Shown here: positions 9,818 to 20,943 of the stretch, in pieces
Position numbering within the stretch: the stretch's first letter is position 1
Layout: every line of letters begins with the position of its first letter
NCBI GenBank assembly: GCA_023627715.1
Contig: JAMAHW010000007.1
Coordinates: 124,001 to 188,000 of the forward strand
Direction of reading: 5' to 3'
Origin: Periconia sp. R9002
Lineage: Eukaryota > Ascomycota > Dothideomycetes > Pleosporales > Periconiaceae
Length of the DNA: 64,000 nt
Translations under genes and position numbers: made by a program
Notes under the pieces: generated by a model
Told to the model about the DNA's origin: nothing
Seen by the model: the letters and a program-made list of their open reading frames with translations, nothing else
Database searches by the model: none

Positions 9818-10501
9818 ATGGTATCCTTCACCTTGTCCGCAAGCATTGCTTTGCTCGCAGCTCTTGTCTCTGCGGTCCCAACGTCCTCCAATGCTCTTGT
9901 AGCTCGCCAGGCTACGCTACCCGATAAATGTTCAGACTACTGTTCAGTCAGTGCTGGATGTGTCTGCATTCGTAGGCCCACCAACTGTATGTCTATTCGA
10001 TCGCACCTAGTTAGACCCCACTAACGCTTGAGCAGGTGTTGCAACCTACCTTACACAGTCGGATGAGAGCTGCGGGACTATCGTTGGGCGCTTCAATAAT
10101 TTCACTGTAAACAATCTCTCTCCGTCATAAGAAAGCAGTGATCTGACTACTACTAGGCTACCGATCTATATGCTTGGAACCCCGAAATCGGCAACACCTG
10201 CTTCGGCCTTCGAGCTTACGTGCCGGTCTGCATTGGCGTCACTGGCTACACTTATCCCGGCCCCATCAAGGGTGGAGATATCTACACGCCAGAGCAGAAT
10301 CCTGTGCCTGTTATGGGTGGAATTACAGCCAATTGCACGAAGTTTGAGTACACCGATGCCAACGGATCGCCAACTAAGAACCAGATCTGGGAGGAGAACA
10401 GCATCACCCAGAAGCAATGGAACACCTGGAACTTCCCGACTCAGGATCCTGATGCCGATTGGGGTAACTGGGCTGGTTACTTTTCGTGCGTCAAAGCATA
10501 A
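9818..10501 (+). CDS. Secreted LysM-domain protein, effector candidate
   Basis: Model: exons 9818-9986, 10036-10106 and 10157-10501, giving 194 residues. A signal peptide (MVSFTLSASIALLAALVSAV) is followed by LVARQ, a likely processing site. Residues about 43-105 form a LysM domain of fungal type: NCVATYLTQSDESCGTI, then FNNFTATDLYAWNPEIGN, then CFGLRAYVPVCIGV. It has the usual Cys pattern and the conserved WNP. The C-terminal half is not a recognised domain and ends in ADWGNWAGYFSCVKA. Secreted LysM proteins bind chitin or its oligomers, and in plant or insect associates several act as effectors that hide chitin; whether this one does is inference. The introns have clean GTATGT/CAG and GTAAAC/TAG ends. 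Confidence 0.85.
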
Positions 10502-10723
10502 ACTGCAATCGAAGTTGCGCAACACATGGAAGGGAACCAATTAGAACAATAGTTGGATAACAACCGCCGCTTTCTGTGACTCGAGAGACAAGTTGATTCC
10601 TTAGCAGTTATATGGTAATCTATTCTTTCATCAATAGATAGTTTCTAGAACATATAGGAAACACCACACTCTAAAACTAAAGTCCTGCCTCTATCGTGAA
10701 TGTTTCTAAACCACCCATTAAGC

Positions 10724-12073
10724 CTACGAGACCGGACCAGCGCTCCCGTAGGGGACACCCGGGATACTCTCAATATCTATGTATCCGTACTTCGTGCCTG
10801 TTTTATCATCTGAAAGGCCTTTGCTCCAGGTCTCCATATCCTTCTGGAAGGCTTCAAGGTTCTTCTGATCGCTGAGATCGATGGGCTGCTGGTCCTTGCC
10901 TAACTGCCTAATTTGTGTTCCAGCCGCAACGTTTGTGACCGCAAAGTCATGATCGTCAGTCAATTGGTAGATCGCTGACTGAACTTCTCCGTTGATCATT
11001 TGTTTTGGTAGCTCAGGCTCCAAGCAGACCGGTCGGGCAAGTCCAACTCCATCCACACTATCCAGCGCGTTGACCATAGCAGACACACTCTTGAATCCTC
11101 CGGTAACGTAGGCTTTGGTCTTTGATAGTGAGGGCGTAATCTTCTCCGCGAAGTCGAGGAAGAAAGCCTCCCGCTTCTTAGTCGACTCGCGCTTATGCTC
11201 AAAGGCAAGCTTCTCGTACGTTCCTCCAGAGAGCTCAACAAAATCAAAGGTGTTATCCTCCAACAACTTGCAGAGTGTCGCGGCCTCCTCGGTATCGAAA
11301 CCCTTCTCCTGGAACTCAACAGAGTTGAGCTTGATACTCAGGATAAAGTTCTTCGAAGTGCGTCGTCGGATTTCTTGGGATATCTCGATAATCAATCGTG
11401 CGCGATTCTCCAGAGAGCCTCCGTATTTATCCGTACGTTGGTTGGTTGTGGGTGACAGGAATTGGGCTAGTAGATAACCGTGAGCGCCATGCAGTTCGAT
11501 GCCATCATAGCCCGCCTTCTCCAGGTACTCCGCGGCATGAGCGAAACCCTCAATGACGTTCTTGATGTCTTCCTCAGTGGCAGCGCGAGGTTTCGCAAAC
11601 GTCATGCCCATCAAGTTCCCCTTCAGCTGTACGTCTGAGGCCGAGATGGGGTTCTTTTGGATCGCGTCCGGAACCTGCCTACCAGGATGGCTCACCTGAC
11701 CAACGATTAGGGAACCGTGCTTCTTTGCCTGTATCGCAAGCTCTTTGAATCCATTAAACCTCTCGTCATCGTAAGTTGAGCCACGAGGAATGATGGGATT
11801 GCCAGCGGCTTCGAGGTGATCATATTCGATCATGATGTTCCCAGTAAGAATGACACCGAATTCACCTTCACCCCATCTTCGGTAGACGTTAATTAGGTTC
11901 TTGGATGGGACACCGCGAGCCTCCAATTTCTTAGGGTCCCAGGACGAGAGTCGCTCTGTCATGGCTCCCTTTAGGAAGCGGTTTTGCGCGGTCTTGCCCG
12001 AGAATTCAAAGTTGAGAGGCTTGCCAAGTGGCGAAGCATCTTTGTGCTCTGATTCATATCTCCTTGGGGCCAT
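10724..12073 (-). CDS. NADH:flavin oxidoreductase, old yellow enzyme family
   Basis: An uninterrupted protein of 449 residues, typical for the fungal NADH oxidase/OYE subgroup. The FMN-binding TIM-barrel features are visible: an N-terminal strand with NRFLKGAMTERLS, VGQVSHPGRQ (about 145-155), YDGIELHGAHGYLLAQFLSP (about 214-233) with the substrate-binding His pair, TDKYGGSLENRARL, and a phosphate-binding part TGGFKSVSAMVNAL followed by DGVGLARPVCLEPELP. The family reduces activated double bonds using NAD(P)H and FMN, often for detoxification or ergot-type side reactions. The C-terminal 70 residues are an extension common in fungal members. No targeting peptide is seen, so likely cytosolic. 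No biosynthetic neighbours support a specific pathway. Confidence 0.92.
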   Translation of the reverse strand: MAPRRYESEHKDASPLGKPLNFEFSGKTAQNRFLKGAMTERLSSWDPKKLEARGVPSKNLINVYRRWGEGEFGVILTGNIMIEYDHLEAAGNPIIPRGSTYDDERFNGFKELAIQAKKHGSLIVGQVSHPGRQVPDAIQKNPISASDVQLKGNLMGMTFAKPRAATEEDIKNVIEGFAHAAEYLEKAGYDGIELHGAHGYLLAQFLSPTTNQRTDKYGGSLENRARLIIEISQEIRRRTSKNFILSIKLNSVEFQEKGFDTEEAATLCKLLEDNTFDFVELSGGTYEKLAFEHKRESTKKREAFFLDFAEKITPSLSKTKAYVTGGFKSVSAMVNALDSVDGVGLARPVCLEPELPKQMINGEVQSAIYQLTDDHDFAVTNVAAGTQIRQLGKDQQPIDLSDQKNLEAFQKDMETWSKGLSDDKTGTKYGYIDIESIPGVPYGSAGPVS

Positions 12074-12562
12074 ATTGGTTGCGATGTGTACGATTCACAA
12101 AGTGTGTAGACTTTTTGTTGTGTGAAAATAAACTGGATGGAGAAGGCGAATTGCAGAATATAACTGTCCACCGCTGGGATTGTACTACTAAACTGACTTA
12201 TAAATCAACAATGATTACCAATTCATGTCACACCAGGTGGTGGCATTCTGCGTCACCATTGCTAGGGCAAATTACCGTCCATGTGCGAGTGCGCAAGTCA
12301 ATGGCCACAAATTTTTATGGGGTAGACCAACACCATGCCCGTTTCGGGAGAAATCGAAGCGTTTGCATTACGTCATGCATTATTTGGGGCATTCGGCGAA
12401 CCTCGCCGAGGAACAATTCGATCCTAGAAGGTTCTAGTGAGGGTTGCTGGTATTGGTCGGCAATTCAAAAAAGCACGCAAGCCGTACAATTACTGCAAAA
12501 TGATTGATTACTTTACGACCGAGGCACGTGCCGAACACACAACATCAAGATAATATTGTATA
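12074..12562. other. Intergenic, upstream of the OYE gene
   Basis: No gene recognised. Open frames on the plus strand here overlap the OYE 5' end and look spurious. Ends at the TA that flanks the MITE. Confidence 0.4.
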
Positions 12563-12933
12563 GTTTTGCAAGTTAGGGACAGTCTCATCATCTTGTCAGC
12601 TGACAATAGTAATCATATAAAGCTCAATCATGTGTTACTGATCATTTGTTGCTGATCATTCAGCTGGCAGTTTATTATTTCTATTGTGGTTAGGGTGGCA
12701 GTGAGTGGAAGACGGGGAAATATCTACTGATAACATTAGAACCCCACTGTCAAAAGTCCAATTCGATTGAATTCCAAAAGCCCCATACAATTCAGTGACA
12801 TAAACATCACGTTAAGCAATCTTTAAAAATATCTGGTGCGTTTGTGGAGTATTTACTCACTATTGAAATTCGTGGGTGTTTGACTCCTAGGAAAAATTGC
12901 CATGTTCATTGGGTTGTCCCTAACTTGCAAATG
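12563..12933. mobile_element. Mariner-type MITE, 371 bp
   Basis: The two ends are inverted copies: left GTTTTGCAAGTTAGGGACA at 12563-12581 and right TGTCCCTAACTTGCAAATG at 12915-12933. They match perfectly over 17 bases (TTTGCAAGTTAGGGACA), with mismatches only at the two outermost positions. TA dinucleotides flank the element on both sides (12561-12562 and 12934-12935), as expected for a Tc1/mariner target-site duplication. The interior has no transposase frame and is AT-rich, with a small TGATCATT direct repeat near 12640-12660. It is therefore a non-autonomous element; the parent transposon is unknown. Confidence 0.75.
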
Positions 12934-12935
12934 TA

Positions 12936-13352
12936 CCAGTATACAGTATTTGATTTCAGATAGCCTATTCTAGTAAGTTACTCTCATGTGGGATAGGCTA
13001 GAATCCGCTCATCAAGGCCCCGAAAAGATCTGACTTTTTACGCTTGTGGGGGCTAGCTTGATGCTGGGGTTAGCACTCTGTATCAGCTTCACTCAACCCC
13101 ATGTTATGTTACAATACGCCGAGTAGTATTAAGTCCATCTCCCATCCTATACTACAAAAAATTCTCGTCACGGGCGTTTGCAGACTTTTTGATGTATTTC
13201 AAGGAGAGCTAAACATACAGGTCATAAAGTACGAGAATATCAATTTATCAGCTCATAGATTATGTACAGGAGATATTTTGGTAAACAGGGAATAAGTTTA
13301 GTTCGACGGGTTGCATATGGGCACACTGAAGCACCAGCGCCACTGGATGTAT
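12936..13352. other. Intergenic beside the MITE
   Basis: Contains short inverted TAGCCTAT / ATAGGCTA sequences near 12961-13002 and otherwise nothing recognised. It includes the 3' flank of the following minus-strand gene. Confidence 0.4.
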
Positions 13353-13989
13353 CTACAAACCACCAATAGTGAGAGCCAATCCAGCGAGAAGGGTGTTCAA
13401 AAGTATTGTAACCGATGCCAAAACAACATTCAGGATCAGCTGCACGGCCAAGATCAGCGCAGCCAGCGAGCCCGTGACAGGGTTGATGTAGATAAGCAGT
13501 GCAGCAACACCAAATATCGCAATGGCGCCAGCGATGGTTGCAACAACCTCGATAATGATGAGCGTAAGAAGGACCGTGGCCGTATCCACCTGACGTTTCT
13601 CGACGGGGTGTGCCGGTGCGTCAACGGATCGCTTCTCGGGTTCGGCAGGGGCATCCACAGGTGTGAGTTGGCTGATTGAGTGAGTGATCTCAGTGATTTC
13701 TCTATTGATAGCGTTGAATTGTTCGCCGACTTGGGGAAGGGCTGCTGTCTTCTCGATAATAGAAGACGATGGGGACAGAGTCTCAAGGGTGGCATCTGCA
13801 CTATGATAAGTAATCGTCCCATGCTCATGCAAGCTAATCGAACATACTGATAGCACCTGTATAGATCTGGATGTTGGCATATAGGTCATTGAGTAGGCTT
13901 ACGACATCTTCGCGCCTGTTGAGGTCTCCCAGAGGGCCGGCGACGGAGAGCCCAGCGAGGGCGCAGGCGGAGAAAATTGAGAAACGCAT
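13353..13989 (-). CDS. Secreted/membrane protein with two Kex2 sites, unknown family
   Basis: Model: exons 13989-13848 and 13795-13353, giving 194 residues. The first exon encodes a signal peptide, MRFSIFSACALAGLSVAG. A middle helical region, LLNDLYANIQIYTGAI to ITEITHSISQL, follows. Then comes a repeated segment, VDAPAEPEKR and VDAPAHPVEKR, each ending in a Lys-Arg dipeptide suited to Kex2 cleavage. The C-terminal 80 residues are strongly hydrophobic (TATVLLTLIIIEVVATIAGA onward, two or three membrane-like segments). I do not recognise the family. Cleavage would release a short SVDAPAHPV-type peptide and separate the hydrophobic tail; this is inference. The intron has a GTATGT donor and a TGCAG acceptor and keeps the frame. 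Confidence 0.65.
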
Positions 13990-15196
13990 GGTGATAATGT
14001 GCTAGCGAATGGCTCAGAGAACTTTATGTATTGGAGAACAGTAAATGACCCTCCGTAATAAGGGATTGTTTTCGCTATCGGAGGATCTGTTCTTATACTT
14101 GAAGGCCTGATCACAAATGCTTCGCTGTCGCCCTAGGGGCCGCTTTTCATCAATCTCGGCTGATCCATTATCGTCACTCTCGGTTTGATTATACCTAATT
14201 GAGTTGAAAAGCCGTTGAGCAGGCTGGTTATGGCGTCTATAACAGGCCACTACATGACCACCCACGCGAAATGAGCATAAGCGACCAAACAACCCCTGTT
14301 GATCACATACTGTTCCCCAGGGTCACCAAGAAAGTCACTGGCGTTAGCAATGATGATGATTGATGATAGAGCAAGAGCTTTTATCACGATGAGGAGAAAG
14401 AGTAAGATTCGTCCATTGATGATTCTGCGGCTTCAGCCCAATCTCGCACTTAAGCACCTTTAAAATCTCCAGTTCTTCGAAGAACCCCATCACATAACAG
14501 CCCCGGGTATACCGGCATAGTACAGCACGATACATCATTCAATAAAAAAAACGTGCGTGGCGCAAGTGATTGACATAAACACCAAGACCAGCTCGGTAGA
14601 TCATGGAAAATAAGCTGATATTTCTTTTTCTATTGGCCAATGGAAACCTATATAACGAGTATTAACGCTCCGTCATCGCCAAATCAGGAGTAACATCCTT
14701 GCATCACTTCTCTTACGCGAGATTTCAAACGTCATCGGAAGCCCGTGCCCGTCATGCAAGATCGCATTTCAAGATTGCGGTGGTGTTTTTGGTGAGAACT
14801 TGGAAATCGGTTCAGATATTCGCAATTGCTAATTCTGTATGAGACTCGTCGTTGTTCAATGACTGGTGTTGTATATTAATTTACACGGGGTCCTGCACTG
14901 TGCTTGTTTGTAAATGCGATGTTTGTTCAGACACCAAAACATTGTCGTCCAAACATGCTGTAGGAACAAGAAACCAGGCGCGTTCAAATTCACCATGAAA
15001 CACCTCCGTACCACCAATTAATTCTTTTCACTCAGTTGAACTTGCAAATCCAAGATAGTATTTTCGCATGGTTGAGAATAGTATGATAACAATGTTAAGG
15101 AAAGTTCAAGTCTATCAAAAATATATAAGGTTGGTGAGAAGTGAAAGGGTTGCTCCGACGGTATGGCAGAATTCTGTGAGGTGGAGAAAGAATGAC
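13990..15196. other. Intergenic, no gene recognised
   Basis: About 1.2 kb between the divergent hydrophobic-protein gene and the 3' end of the arylsulfatase. Only short, low-quality frames occur on both strands. No RNA or repeat recognised. Confidence 0.4.
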
Positions 15197-17179
15197 CTAA
15201 GTCATCTCCCGGGGGATGAAAGGGAGCGCTCGCTGTGGCCCTTCTGAGGAAGGGAAGTAGCCCATTGCGCATTCAGAGAAGGAAATCTTAGGCTGGGATG
15301 CATAAAATGCATCGAACTCAGGGCTCATAGCGTCTTTCAAATTGTTGACGTTGTCACCTGGGTGAATTGTTTTCCAAGGATGAACGCAGACGTCCCCTTT
15401 ACAAGATTTCAAGACCATCAAGAGCGTGTCTAGCCTTGGCTGAAGTCTCTCGGGAGAGAAATCACACCCCTCATTCTCTGGATCTCCTTTACCGTATTCC
15501 GCTCGAGGTGCCCTCATTGTGTTGTTGGCGGGTGGAAGAGTTGTGCCGTTTGTACCAAGTACGTCCCACAAATTGTCCATCTGTCCAGGGTCCACCTACA
15601 CTATGTTAGCAATAAGCCCAAGGTCAAACCAACTCCGAATACCCACCTTCATATCGTACAGCTCGTGCTCGTTTGTACACCAAACGATATATGTATATTC
15701 GTAATCCGCGGCAACAATGCGCAGGGCTTTGTAAGTGTTTCGCAAGGTAGGGACAGGGATGCGCATCGCTCCCTCACCAATATTTGCTCCCCAAAGTTCA
15801 ATATTCACATGCTCAGTTTTGGCATTGGCTTGCTCTTCGGGCGTGATGGGCATGGGAGTGCCATCGAATTGTTCTAACAGGGGGATTCCAGCCAATTTAA
15901 AGATCGTTGGTGCTAAATCGGTATGAGATGTTGGTGCCGAGACGTTGCGCTGTTTCGGGACTCCAGGACCTCGGATAATCATGGGCACATTGACGTCTTC
16001 TTCATAGGCGCAAGATTTGCCTGGGTCCAAGCGATGCTGACCCATGTGAAACCCATTGTCGGTCGTGTAGATGATATAGGTATTGTCTAGGAGGTTGTAT
16101 TTCTCCAACTTCTCGAACACCTCGTTGACTATATCGTCGACTGCTGCGAGAGAAGCCAATCGTAGTCTGTAGAATTCGTCGTTGTACTCTACCACGGTAT
16201 CGTTCTGTCGAGGCAGTGTTCTAACGTAGTTTGCTCCACTTGGCTATAATATGTTAGCAAATGCTAATGATGAGTCTATATTAGCGATCGACTTACTCTG
16301 TCAGGATTGAAATTGTAAGTACGAGGAATCTTCACGCCTTGGTACAAATTCTCATGTCGCTTCGCAGGCTTAGGCGGCAGAAATACCGGAACCGACTGCT
16401 CGCTGGGACTTTCAGGCACGGTCGTCTCGGTATGAGGCCCAATAGGCATTATGCCAATGAAGAAAGGCTTATCCGCAGCAGCAGCTTCATCCAAAAACCC
16501 AAGGCCCCTGTCTTTGATGAGATCGGTGTTGTATTCACCCGGGTAACTCTTGGGTGGCTCCTGGTTGCGCTGCAGCGTAGCGTTATAATACATGTACGTG
16601 TATGGATCGAGCAGGACTTCATGTATGAGCTTGATATAGTGTAATGAGGTCGAAAGTTACTCACAGTCTGACCCAGTCCAGCCGTTGGGGAGAGGTTTGT
16701 TCCAGTTATCAAGATCATGAGCGTTCAGGAACTTGCCCGTGTAGTACGTGTTGTATCCCGCTTGCTGCAGCCACACAGGGAGATAGTTGTCATTAAAACC
16801 CTGGGATATGAATTTCGGGTATCCACCTGCAGTTCATAAGCATGTGATCGTTCATTGGCACGGAATGTTTCATACCGTATGGAGGGAAAACATCAGTGAC
16901 GTTAGTGTTGTGTCCAGCCATTCCCGTGAGGAACGATACTCGTGAAGGACAGCACTGTGCCATGGTGACGTAATGCTTCTTATAGAATGAGCCCTGCTCA
17001 GTGAAGTGTTTTCGCACTGCAGGTTGATAATCGAGGGAGTTGAGGTGCAGGTCCTGATCGTCTGTCATGATAATGATGAAGTTCGGCCTGCCTTTTCCTG
17101 GAGTCTTGCCTGGATTCACATCCTTGGCAGAGGCAGCCATAGCCAGGATAGCGTGGAGAAGAATAGTGGACAACATCAT
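15197..17179 (-). CDS. Secreted arylsulfatase
   Basis: Model: exons 17179-16876, 16826-16665, 16616-16297, 16243-15647 and 15595-15197, giving 593 residues. All four introns are 48-51 bases with GTATGA, GTGAGT, GTAAGT and GTGGGT donors. A signal peptide (MMLSTILLHAILAMAASA) precedes PNFIIIMTDDQD, the metal-binding start of sulfatases. The formylglycine motif QCCPSRVSFLTG has the Cys-x-Pro-Ser-Arg core, with the Cys converted by a formylglycine-generating enzyme. TGKFLNAH, IMPIGPHTE and TTDNGFHMGQHRL supply further catalytic and calcium-binding residues. The enzyme hydrolyses sulfate esters and is probably secreted or periplasmic, typically for sulfur scavenging. Fungal arylsulfatases are usually induced by sulfur starvation; no regulator site was identified here. 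Confidence 0.93.
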
Positions 17180-18427
17180 GAAGCAGAGCTTCGAGTTGTC
17201 ACTCGAGATTCGAAGGGAGAGTATGTCTGGGATTGGTGATGGAAGTAAGCTCCAGTTTGAGGAGGAAAGATTAGTTACTTATACTTCAAACTCGGTTGAT
17301 TCTGCAAGGTTAATTGAAAGAGTCCTTGCAGTAACAATGCCGTCAGCCCAACAAGTCCCAGGATTCTTCAGCTGATCTTCGACGTCCGACCACCATTAAG
17401 TTATGGCAATGGGAAGCATTATGCACTTTGTGTCTTTTTGGATTATGCAATGCACGACAATTTGTTTCTTTTTAATATTTTGAGCCATTGATATGCGATA
17501 CGGAAACATCTTCGAGCCATTTTGTTTGCTTGAAATCTTTTCTGCTTGGAGATCAATAAGTCAAGCGTCTGAATAACTTTTGCAGAAGGTACAAAAACTG
17601 CTCAGCTAGAGCACATACTTTCCGATCGACGGGAAAGTTCTTACCGGATAGACGGAATCCTCATGCAGAACGCCAGATGTCGCACAACCCATCCGAACTA
17701 GGCGGTAAGCTGAACACGCCACCTACATTTGAGTATGTCCGTTCGCAAACTCTTTATTCTGATTATGTCACAGATGATCTGTAGTTAGAAACCACACTTT
17801 AGAGATGTTCAGATTCTTAAAGGTACGTTGACAGCTAACCTTGATTATGTGAGAAATAGCGCCGTATGAACCCTACCGTAAGCCATAACCATCGTATATA
17901 CCCTGCACTAGTAACCTTAATGTGAGGAACTAGCTGCAAGTGGTAAGCCTCATTTCGTACGTACCTTGCTTGAAACTTGAGGGCTCGTTACCGCTTAAAT
18001 CTCCGATGCCACACCGACAGTATGGTGGCATTATTTGAACAGGAGTTGCACATTAGAACCTACGGACCCGATGATTATTTTTGAGAGATTCATGACTTAT
18101 AATCCGCAGTTGCCACACGAACAGTTGACATCAGCCACTCCATAATACAATGCGTTTAACTTCTATTGCTTCGAAGTGGGCGTCTCAATTGTGCTTCATT
18201 TCCTTTGCTTGGAAGAGGAGTACAAGCAGTTGTTCGCAATGCTTCACATCTTGTACTGTAAGAGTACCTCATCTTATCTGTACAAGAACCACGAATCTTC
18301 CAAACTGCATTTCTTCTGATTGAGGAAAGTTTTTACCCCCAAGAAGAGCTCCCAGGGTGATAGCATTGATATATATACACAAGGAAGTTATTCCAACCAG
18401 CTCTGAGCCCCAACAGCATCGATCCAT
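17180..18427. other. Intergenic between arylsulfatase and hydrolase genes
   Basis: Should hold the arylsulfatase promoter near 17180-17700. Only a small hairpin (ATGCCAC/GTGGCAT near 18007-18030) was noted. No gene recognised. Confidence 0.4.
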
Positions 18428-19704
18428 CTATGCATCTCTGACGAATGCATCCAACAATTCAAAAGTCTCTTTTGGTTTCTGCACTTGCATCCAGTGTACC
18501 GAATCCTCGATAATCTTGACTTGGACGTTGGGAAGCATGCCAGACTTTTGGCCATCGGCAGCGCCAGCTTGTGCCAACTCTGGCCTGCCAACCTCATCAT
18601 TACGACCAGCAACAAAAAGCACCGGTCTATCGATAACAATATTCTCAGCCGGGATCTTGGCATCGTTAGGGCTGTCAATGTTGGCCATGGCACCTTTGTA
18701 CCTGTAGGTTTCTTCGTGTCAGCTTTCATCAGAGGTAAACTTGCTGGTAACTATACAGACTTGAGCGGAAGAAGAAGGGGAACATACCAGTTGGTTGGTC
18801 CAGTGTAACCTCCTTTGGCGAAGATGGCTTGATGGGTTTGGTATTCTTCATCGGTGAGATAGTCGGCCTTGGGGGCGATTTGGTTCTCCCCTAGCCACTT
18901 TTTGAGCGCTCCGATAGGGCCGACGTGAGTCTTCCACATTCCCTGAACATTGGTGTAAACCAACGACGTGAATGAATCATGCTAACAATCCTATGTCAGT
19001 ATGAATTCGAAGAGGATCATGATAAGTTGTGGTCAAACGTACATGGTCGAGGATCGTCTCAGGGGCAGTGGTCTCGTTAACAAACCGCCAGTATCCAAAG
19101 ATAGGATATCCAAAAGCTTGCTCAGTCGAATTGTTCATAGCGTCCAGGTCCCAAGGAATGGGAGGTCGGTAGGTTGCCGCCAGGAAGGCGAGCTTGGTAA
19201 GAGATTCAGGGTAGTAATTCCAGAACCGAGAGAGCAACACCGCGCCACTAATTTCTCGTGCGTTAGGAGACAGTCTATTCTGTACGCACGCTTCGATTGC
19301 TTGAACGTGGAAGGCTGGGAAGGAGCTCACATGTCATGGCCAACGCCAACCATTGATGTTACATTCTCATGCGCAAGGATTTCTGCCACATGCCCGCTGA
19401 CCTTGGAGAAGGCGTATTCCTCAATAGCAGTAGGCTTACTCGTCTCGCCGTATCCTAGAAGGTCTGGTGCTATAACTCCGTACCCTGCTGCGCGAAGGTC
19501 CGGCACAGTTTTGCGCCAGTCGTAAAGTGATGAGGGGAAACCGTGAAGCAAGAGGACAGTCGGCTTGTCACCCTGAGGGGCGTTGAAATGATACGAATAA
19601 ACGTGTCCGCCCGTCACCGTGAGCGTTTTCCGGTCAAAGGGACCTTGAGACGGGGCGGCGAAGGCCAAGCCGCCTACGAAAGGAAGAAGTTGAGTGAAGC
19701 GCAT
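18428..19704 (-). CDS. Secreted alpha/beta hydrolase, epoxide-hydrolase-like
   Basis: Model: exons 19704-19331, 19247-19043, 18981-18788 and 18701-18428, giving 348 residues. A signal peptide (MRFTQLLPFVGGLAFAAP) precedes an alpha/beta hydrolase fold. The oxyanion-hole motif is LLLHGFPSSLYDWR. The nucleophile elbow GVGHDIG, assembled across the first intron, places Asp where epoxide hydrolases and haloalkane dehalogenases have it. FVAGRNDEVG and the catalytic His in EDSVHWMQVQKP complete the triad. The usual Trp after the nucleophile is replaced by Ile. Substrate unknown; secretion suggests a role in detoxifying or using external compounds (inference). Introns have standard ends; the start is the first ATG giving the signal peptide. 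Confidence 0.88.
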
Positions 19705-20943
19705 AGTTGTGAAGTCAGCGGTATCTGAAATGGTTGGATGTGCTTTGAACTGTATTTAAGAACATCTTGCCAGATTCAAAGGCGGGAAGGGAAGTAGGGG
19801 ACTTGGCGGATAGGTTGTCCTACCTATTTCCGTTTCACCAAAGAACACCATAACAATCAACCGGAACTTAGTTGAGGAACATGTCGCTGTTCGCACCGTG
19901 ATCTCGGTTATACCATTCTAACTGAGTACTAACAAGGTAGTAACATACACTAACCACATCGCGACTTGCAACTCATGCACGGAGCTGTCGAAGTTCAACC
20001 CAAAATACTAATTCCCGTCAGGTATTTTCCTACGACTCTTCCAGGCTTAAAAGGCTACTAGTCTCCGAGCATTGTGGGGAGGAGAGAACACCGATACACC
20101 CGATTTGATCCCCGACCTAATTTTCACAGCCCCATTCTTCTGCTATTACAGTATTCTTATTTAAAAACGCTCAAGGCAAAGTAGCGTTGCTTTCCTTGTA
20201 CAAGGATCTAACAGTTCAGATTCGGACGCCGAGTCACCAACTCCGTCGGTGCGATCAAAATCCCAACGGTGATGGCTGTTGTGAGGCTGCAAAAGCACTG
20301 GTCACTTCTAAAGTAACTGCACCCTAGTGCATAGTAGTAGTACACCAAACTCCGATCCAATGTGGGGCGTAAATTAGGTTGGTGTTGTATAACCTATTTG
20401 TAGGTATTCTCGCGCGAAAAAGGAAACATCGCACGCAAGCTAATCTTCAAAAAACGTGCAGGAACATATGCGCGGCAATAGGATAGGAGAATTTTGACAG
20501 TAGCGTTGGCCTAGGAGAATTTCGGACAACAAAATGTTTGTTTGTCTTAAAATACCCAACACACGTTTTGTGTAATTCGTATGAGCACCAATTCAACGAA
20601 GACAAGTTTATACATGCAATTGTATAGAGTGTTTGATGAAATACTTTGCGTCATTGCTGTATTCACTAACAGCTCCTACTACATCGCTCGCTCCCCTAGA
20701 TCCTGACCTAAGACAATGCAGTGTGTTGTATTGTATTAAACAATACCAACAACGAACAAAGCGACTTCAGCTCCTAAAATATACCCAATACATTATTTAG
20801 GATCCAAAAAAACAATGTACATCTTATTACTACATAGTTCACCATCGTCTTTGACCACATATAGATACCACCACTCTCCACTCACCATCTCATCTCCACA
20901 CACACCCACAAACAAGATCATCAAACCAACCTCCTCTCACACC
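19705..20943. other. Intergenic, no gene recognised
   Basis: About 1.2 kb, AT-rich in places. It contains the CA- and CT-rich leader (20860-20943) of the next gene. No coding or RNA signal seen. Confidence 0.4.

Noticed and set aside
12028..12507. 159-codon plus-strand frame at the 5' side of the OYE gene
   Set aside because: Overlaps the OYE start on the other strand; no domain or signal peptide.
18007..18030. Hairpin ATGCCAC/GTGGCAT between the arylsulfatase and hydrolase genes
   Set aside because: A 7-base stem is expected by chance. No terminator or RNA context.
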